Positions 59,603 through 61,468 of a stretch of 61,468 nucleotides of DNA are shown one piece after another. A program made the position numbers and the translations under genes. Below the pieces are notes generated by a model that worked only from the letters and a program-made list of their open reading frames with translations, was not told the origin of the DNA and searched no databases. The number at the start of each line of letters is the position of its first letter. Position 1 is the first letter of the stretch. The stretch comes from a virus, in the IMG/VR virus record IMGVR_UViG_3300027708_000078, positions 1 through 61,468 of that record. The stretch is one strand, 5' to 3'.

Positions 59603-59986
59603 ATGGAAAACATGACATCAATAGAATGGTTATGGGAACAGATAGATGGTATTATACCATATCAAGATATTAAAACATCACAACTTTTTAATGGTGTGCT
59701 TGAACAAGCAAAAGAAATACACAAGCAAGAGATAATAGATGCTTATGAGCAAGGTAGTGATGATGAAATTGTTGCCTATGATGGCACAAGAAAATATAAA
59801 CATGGTTTATACTACTATCAAGAAACATTTGTAAGTAAGGGAAAATTAAAAGAATTATACCCTGATGCTTTTAGTATATTGGGTGAAGTACTTTATAAAA
59901 AATGTCAGTTTGAACCAACAACCAACACAAGTAGTGCAACCATTTGTAAACATTGTGGTAGAGATAAATTTTTACATACAACCTAA
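59603..59986 (+). CDS. Early protein with IEWL start and zinc-knuckle-like tail, 127 aa
   Basis: MENMTSIEWLWEQIDGIIPY, middle EQAKEIHKQEIIDAYEQG, GLYYYQETFVSKGK, and a tail FEPTTNTSSATICKHCGRDK with LH. The start and middle modules recur in the protein at 60593 and the tail in that at 58676. Members of this IEWL/AKExHKQEIIDAY style are frequent in phages of Bacteroidota; no function is known to me. Confidence 0.65.
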   Translation: MENMTSIEWLWEQIDGIIPYQDIKTSQLFNGVLEQAKEIHKQEIIDAYEQGSDDEIVAYDGTRKYKHGLYYYQETFVSKGKLKELYPDAFSILGEVLYKKCQFEPTTNTSSATICKHCGRDKFLHTT

Positions 59987-59998
59987 AAACAATTAATT

Positions 59999-60253
59999 AT
60001 GGAACAAAATCAAACAAAAATAGTAGATGAGCAAAACTATGAAAATTATGACCCATCAGCAGAACTTACTGACTATTCCTACATTGAAAAAAATAAAAAA
60101 TTAATTTGGTTATTATCCAAGTATGAAATTGCTTCTGATAGATATATGGATGCAGAAAAATTTATACTTGAAATTGCTGAAATGAAATGGTATCAAAGAA
60201 TATTTATTTTTAATAAAATAATGAACTTTTTAAATAGTAGAAAAGAAATCTAA
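59999..60253 (+). CDS. Small early protein, 84 aa
   Basis: MEQNQTKIVDEQNYENYDPS, then helices KNKKLIWLLSKYEIASDRYM and MKWYQRIFIFNKIMNFLNSR. Charged and aromatic, soluble. Preceded by the CCTAAAAACAATTAATTATG-type leader seen with variation at 60593 and 60949. No family recognised. Confidence 0.55.
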   Translation: MEQNQTKIVDEQNYENYDPSAELTDYSYIEKNKKLIWLLSKYEIASDRYMDAEKFILEIAEMKWYQRIFIFNKIMNFLNSRKEI

Positions 60254-60277
60254 ACAATCACTAAAAAGTTAAATAAA

Positions 60278-60508
60278 ATGAAACAACCAACACCAATAGA
60301 ATGGTTACAAGAACTATATAAAGTAACGGGAGCATTAAAAGAATCAGATTTTGATTATGCAAATAATTGGACTAAAGAACACACCTATACAGAAAAGCAA
60401 GTGTTAGAAATTATTAAACTGTCAAGACAAACAAAAGAAGTAGAGAATATTAGATTTCCTATACCTAAATACACTGAACAAGAAATTATTGATACAATTA
60501 ACAAGTAA
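60278..60508 (+). CDS. Small early protein with IEWL start, 76 aa
   Basis: MKQPTPIEWLQELYKVTGAL, then YTEKQVLEIIKLSRQTKEVE and PKYTEQEIIDTINK. It shares the [TP]IEWL N-terminus with other early proteins but has a different body. It ends before the only longer non-coding gap in the array (84 nt). Confidence 0.6.
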   Translation: MKQPTPIEWLQELYKVTGALKESDFDYANNWTKEHTYTEKQVLEIIKLSRQTKEVENIRFPIPKYTEQEIIDTINK

Positions 60509-60516
60509 AACTTAAA

Positions 60517-60566
60517 TAGTATTCCCACAAGTCCCTGAAGTAATTCAAACTTGTGGGTTAATACTA
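60517..60566 (+). other. Structured intergenic hairpin
   Basis: TAGTATT+CCCACAAGT (60517-60532) pairs with ACTTGTGGG and AATACTA (60549-60557 and 60560-60566), giving 9+7 bp with a 2-nt bulge. A small TGAA/TTCA stem lies in the loop. There is no T run, so it may be an RNA element rather than a terminator. Confidence 0.6.
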
Positions 60567-60592
60567 AACAATAAACCTAAAAAAGATTAATT

Positions 60593-60946
60593 ATGACATC
60601 AATAGAATGGTTAATAGACCAACTGATACCTGAAAATCAACACGAGGGAATAATGGATATTATAGAAGATGCTAAGGAAAGGCACAAGCAAGAGATACTA
60701 GATGCTTATAACAAATCTTTTGAATTAAGAGATAAGCCATATTCAACAGCAGATAAATACTATCAAGAAACATTTGTAAGCAAGGGAATTGATGACCATA
60801 TTTCTGACATCAGCAAAATGGTAGAAGTTCCCCAACAAGAAACTCTATATACAGAGGAACAAGTTAGTAGAGCAATAGCATTATACTTAGAAGGTCATTC
60901 ATTTAGTGAAATTATTCAATTACTTAAACAACCTAAAAAAGATTAA
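60593..60946 (+). CDS. Early protein with IEWL start, 117 aa
   Basis: MTSIEWLIDQLIPENQHEGI, middle DAKERHKQEILDAYNKSFEL, KYYQETFVSKGIDDHISDIS, then a helical C-terminus (EEQVSRAIALYLEGHSFSEI) instead of the zinc-knuckle tail. The YYQETFVSKG segment equals that of the 59603 protein. Confidence 0.65.
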   Translation: MTSIEWLIDQLIPENQHEGIMDIIEDAKERHKQEILDAYNKSFELRDKPYSTADKYYQETFVSKGIDDHISDISKMVEVPQQETLYTEEQVSRAIALYLEGHSFSEIIQLLKQPKKD

Positions 60947-60948
60947 TT

Positions 60949-61101
60949 ATGACAGACAGAGAATTATCACTATTTCTAAGATGGCTACTTAAACATTACT
61001 CCACCACTACTATTGATGGTATGTTTGGATATGTAGATTCTATGGGTAGAGAAGTAGATATAGAAACAATTATTAACCATTACAAATCAGAAACAATTTA
61101 A
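60949..61101 (+). CDS. Small early protein, 50 aa
   Basis: ATG at 60949, 2 nt after the previous stop: MTDRELSLFLRWLLKHYSTT, then GYVDSMGREVDIETIINHYK. It uses the same leader string as 60593 (an exact 24-nt match covering both start codons). Compact helical protein of unknown function. Confidence 0.6.
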   Translation: MTDRELSLFLRWLLKHYSTTTIDGMFGYVDSMGREVDIETIINHYKSETI

Positions 61102-61113
61102 AACTTAAATAAA

Positions 61114-61266
61114 ATGCCAACAAAACAATACACAATAACCATCTTGAATGGTTCATTACAAGGAAAGCAATACATTAAATATTCTACTTATGAAGTAGAA
61201 GGTATGTTAGAATACCTTGAACAAATGGGATATTCAGCATCAATAAAAGAAGAATCAATCACTTAA
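61114..61266 (+). CDS. 50-aa early protein, copy 2 (MPTKQYT family)
   Basis: MPTKQYTITILNGSLQGKQY ... YLEQMGYSASIKEESIT, about 70% identical to the copy at 59221. Followed, as there, by a MNAINFI gene. This copy is not overlapped by an upstream gene. Confidence 0.65.
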   Translation: MPTKQYTITILNGSLQGKQYIKYSTYEVEGMLEYLEQMGYSASIKEESIT

Positions 61267-61287
61267 ACAACATAAAAAATAAATAAA

Positions 61288-61468
61288 ATGAATGCAATAA
61301 ACTTCATAAAAGAACAACTTAGCAAGAATAACGATATTAGGTGGAGAGGTACTGATATTGATGTAATATTAGAACAAGCAGAACAAATTTTAGAAAAACA
61401 AATGATTAGTATAATTGATGAAGTATCACCAAATTGGTATAAATGTTATACTGAACAAGATAAAAAAG
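61288..61468 (+). CDS. MNAINFI-family early protein, copy 2 (3' end outside window)
   Basis: The first 152 nt equal those of the gene at 59386; differences begin near WYKCY(T)(Q/E). It runs off the right edge without a stop. Confidence 0.65.
   Translation, partial: MNAINFIKEQLSKNNDIRWRGTDIDVILEQAEQILEKQMISIIDEVSPNWYKCYTEQDKK

Overview
The window is a single AT-rich, densely packed stretch of a large T4-like (contractile-tail) bacteriophage that most probably infects a member of the Bacteroidota. The phage identification rests on a tail sheath (gp18-like), tail tube (gp19-like), tape-measure-like protein, very large baseplate proteins, a LysM baseplate protein, a family-B DNA polymerase, a gp32-like single-stranded DNA-binding protein and a UvsX-like recombinase. 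The host guess rests on A-rich start contexts without Shine-Dalgarno sites, TTTG/TAnnTTTG-type promoter boxes, and fibre modules (BspA/DUF285 repeats, PKD, Thr/Pro stalks) typical of Bacteroidota and their phages. No tRNA, rRNA, CRISPR array or insertion sequence was seen.

Layout. 1-5951: host-recognition region with the end of a tail fibre, three tandem glycine-rich adhesin paralogues, a small protein and a BspA-repeat protein on a Thr/Pro stalk, closed by a terminator. 6030-14149: nine co-oriented, often overlapping genes for eight glycosyltransferases (GT60/Skp1-GlcNAc-transferase-like, GT25, GT2-like, GT10 fucosyltransferase, GT7-like, HtrL/YibB-like and an HtrL+GT2 fusion) and one methyltransferase. 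14166-23761: more displayed proteins (a LamG protein with Thr/Pro stalks and a long protein with 9-residue Asn-rich repeats), interleaved with small enzymes: a pirin, an LCIB-like beta-carbonic anhydrase and a 2-oxoglutarate/Fe(II) oxygenase. 23865-27379: DNA polymerase followed by a small ribbon-helix-helix (RHH) gene plus HNH endonuclease. 27366-30610 (minus strand): an unknown protein, a probable neck protein and an SNF2-type helicase. 30658-53113: neck, sheath, tube, tail chaperone (with a probable +1 frameshift), tape measure and baseplate. 53215-58108: gp32-like SSB, GT2, GIY-YIG endonuclease, metallophosphoesterase, UvsX and a second RHH+HNH pair. 58232-61468: one minus-strand gene, then an early-type array of very small, partly duplicated genes.

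How it fits together. The tail genes build a contractile tail whose baseplate and fibres carry several alternative adhesins. The glycosyltransferase block sits between two proteins with Thr/Pro-rich, mucin-like stalks. Together with a prolyl-hydroxylase-like oxygenase it resembles in composition the eukaryotic Skp1 pathway (hydroxyproline, then GlcNAc, then further sugars including fucose). My main hypothesis is that the phage glycosylates its own fibre stalks; modification of host surface glycans is the chief alternative.

Regulation. A TATTTAT motif precedes about 18 genes on both strands. In seven cases it lies exactly 4-5 nt before the ATG, suggesting a phage-specific promoter producing leaderless or near-leaderless transcripts. 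A second motif, TTTGACTTA with a TA-rich box 20 nt after its TTTG, occurs before DNA polymerase, before gp32 and after uvsX.
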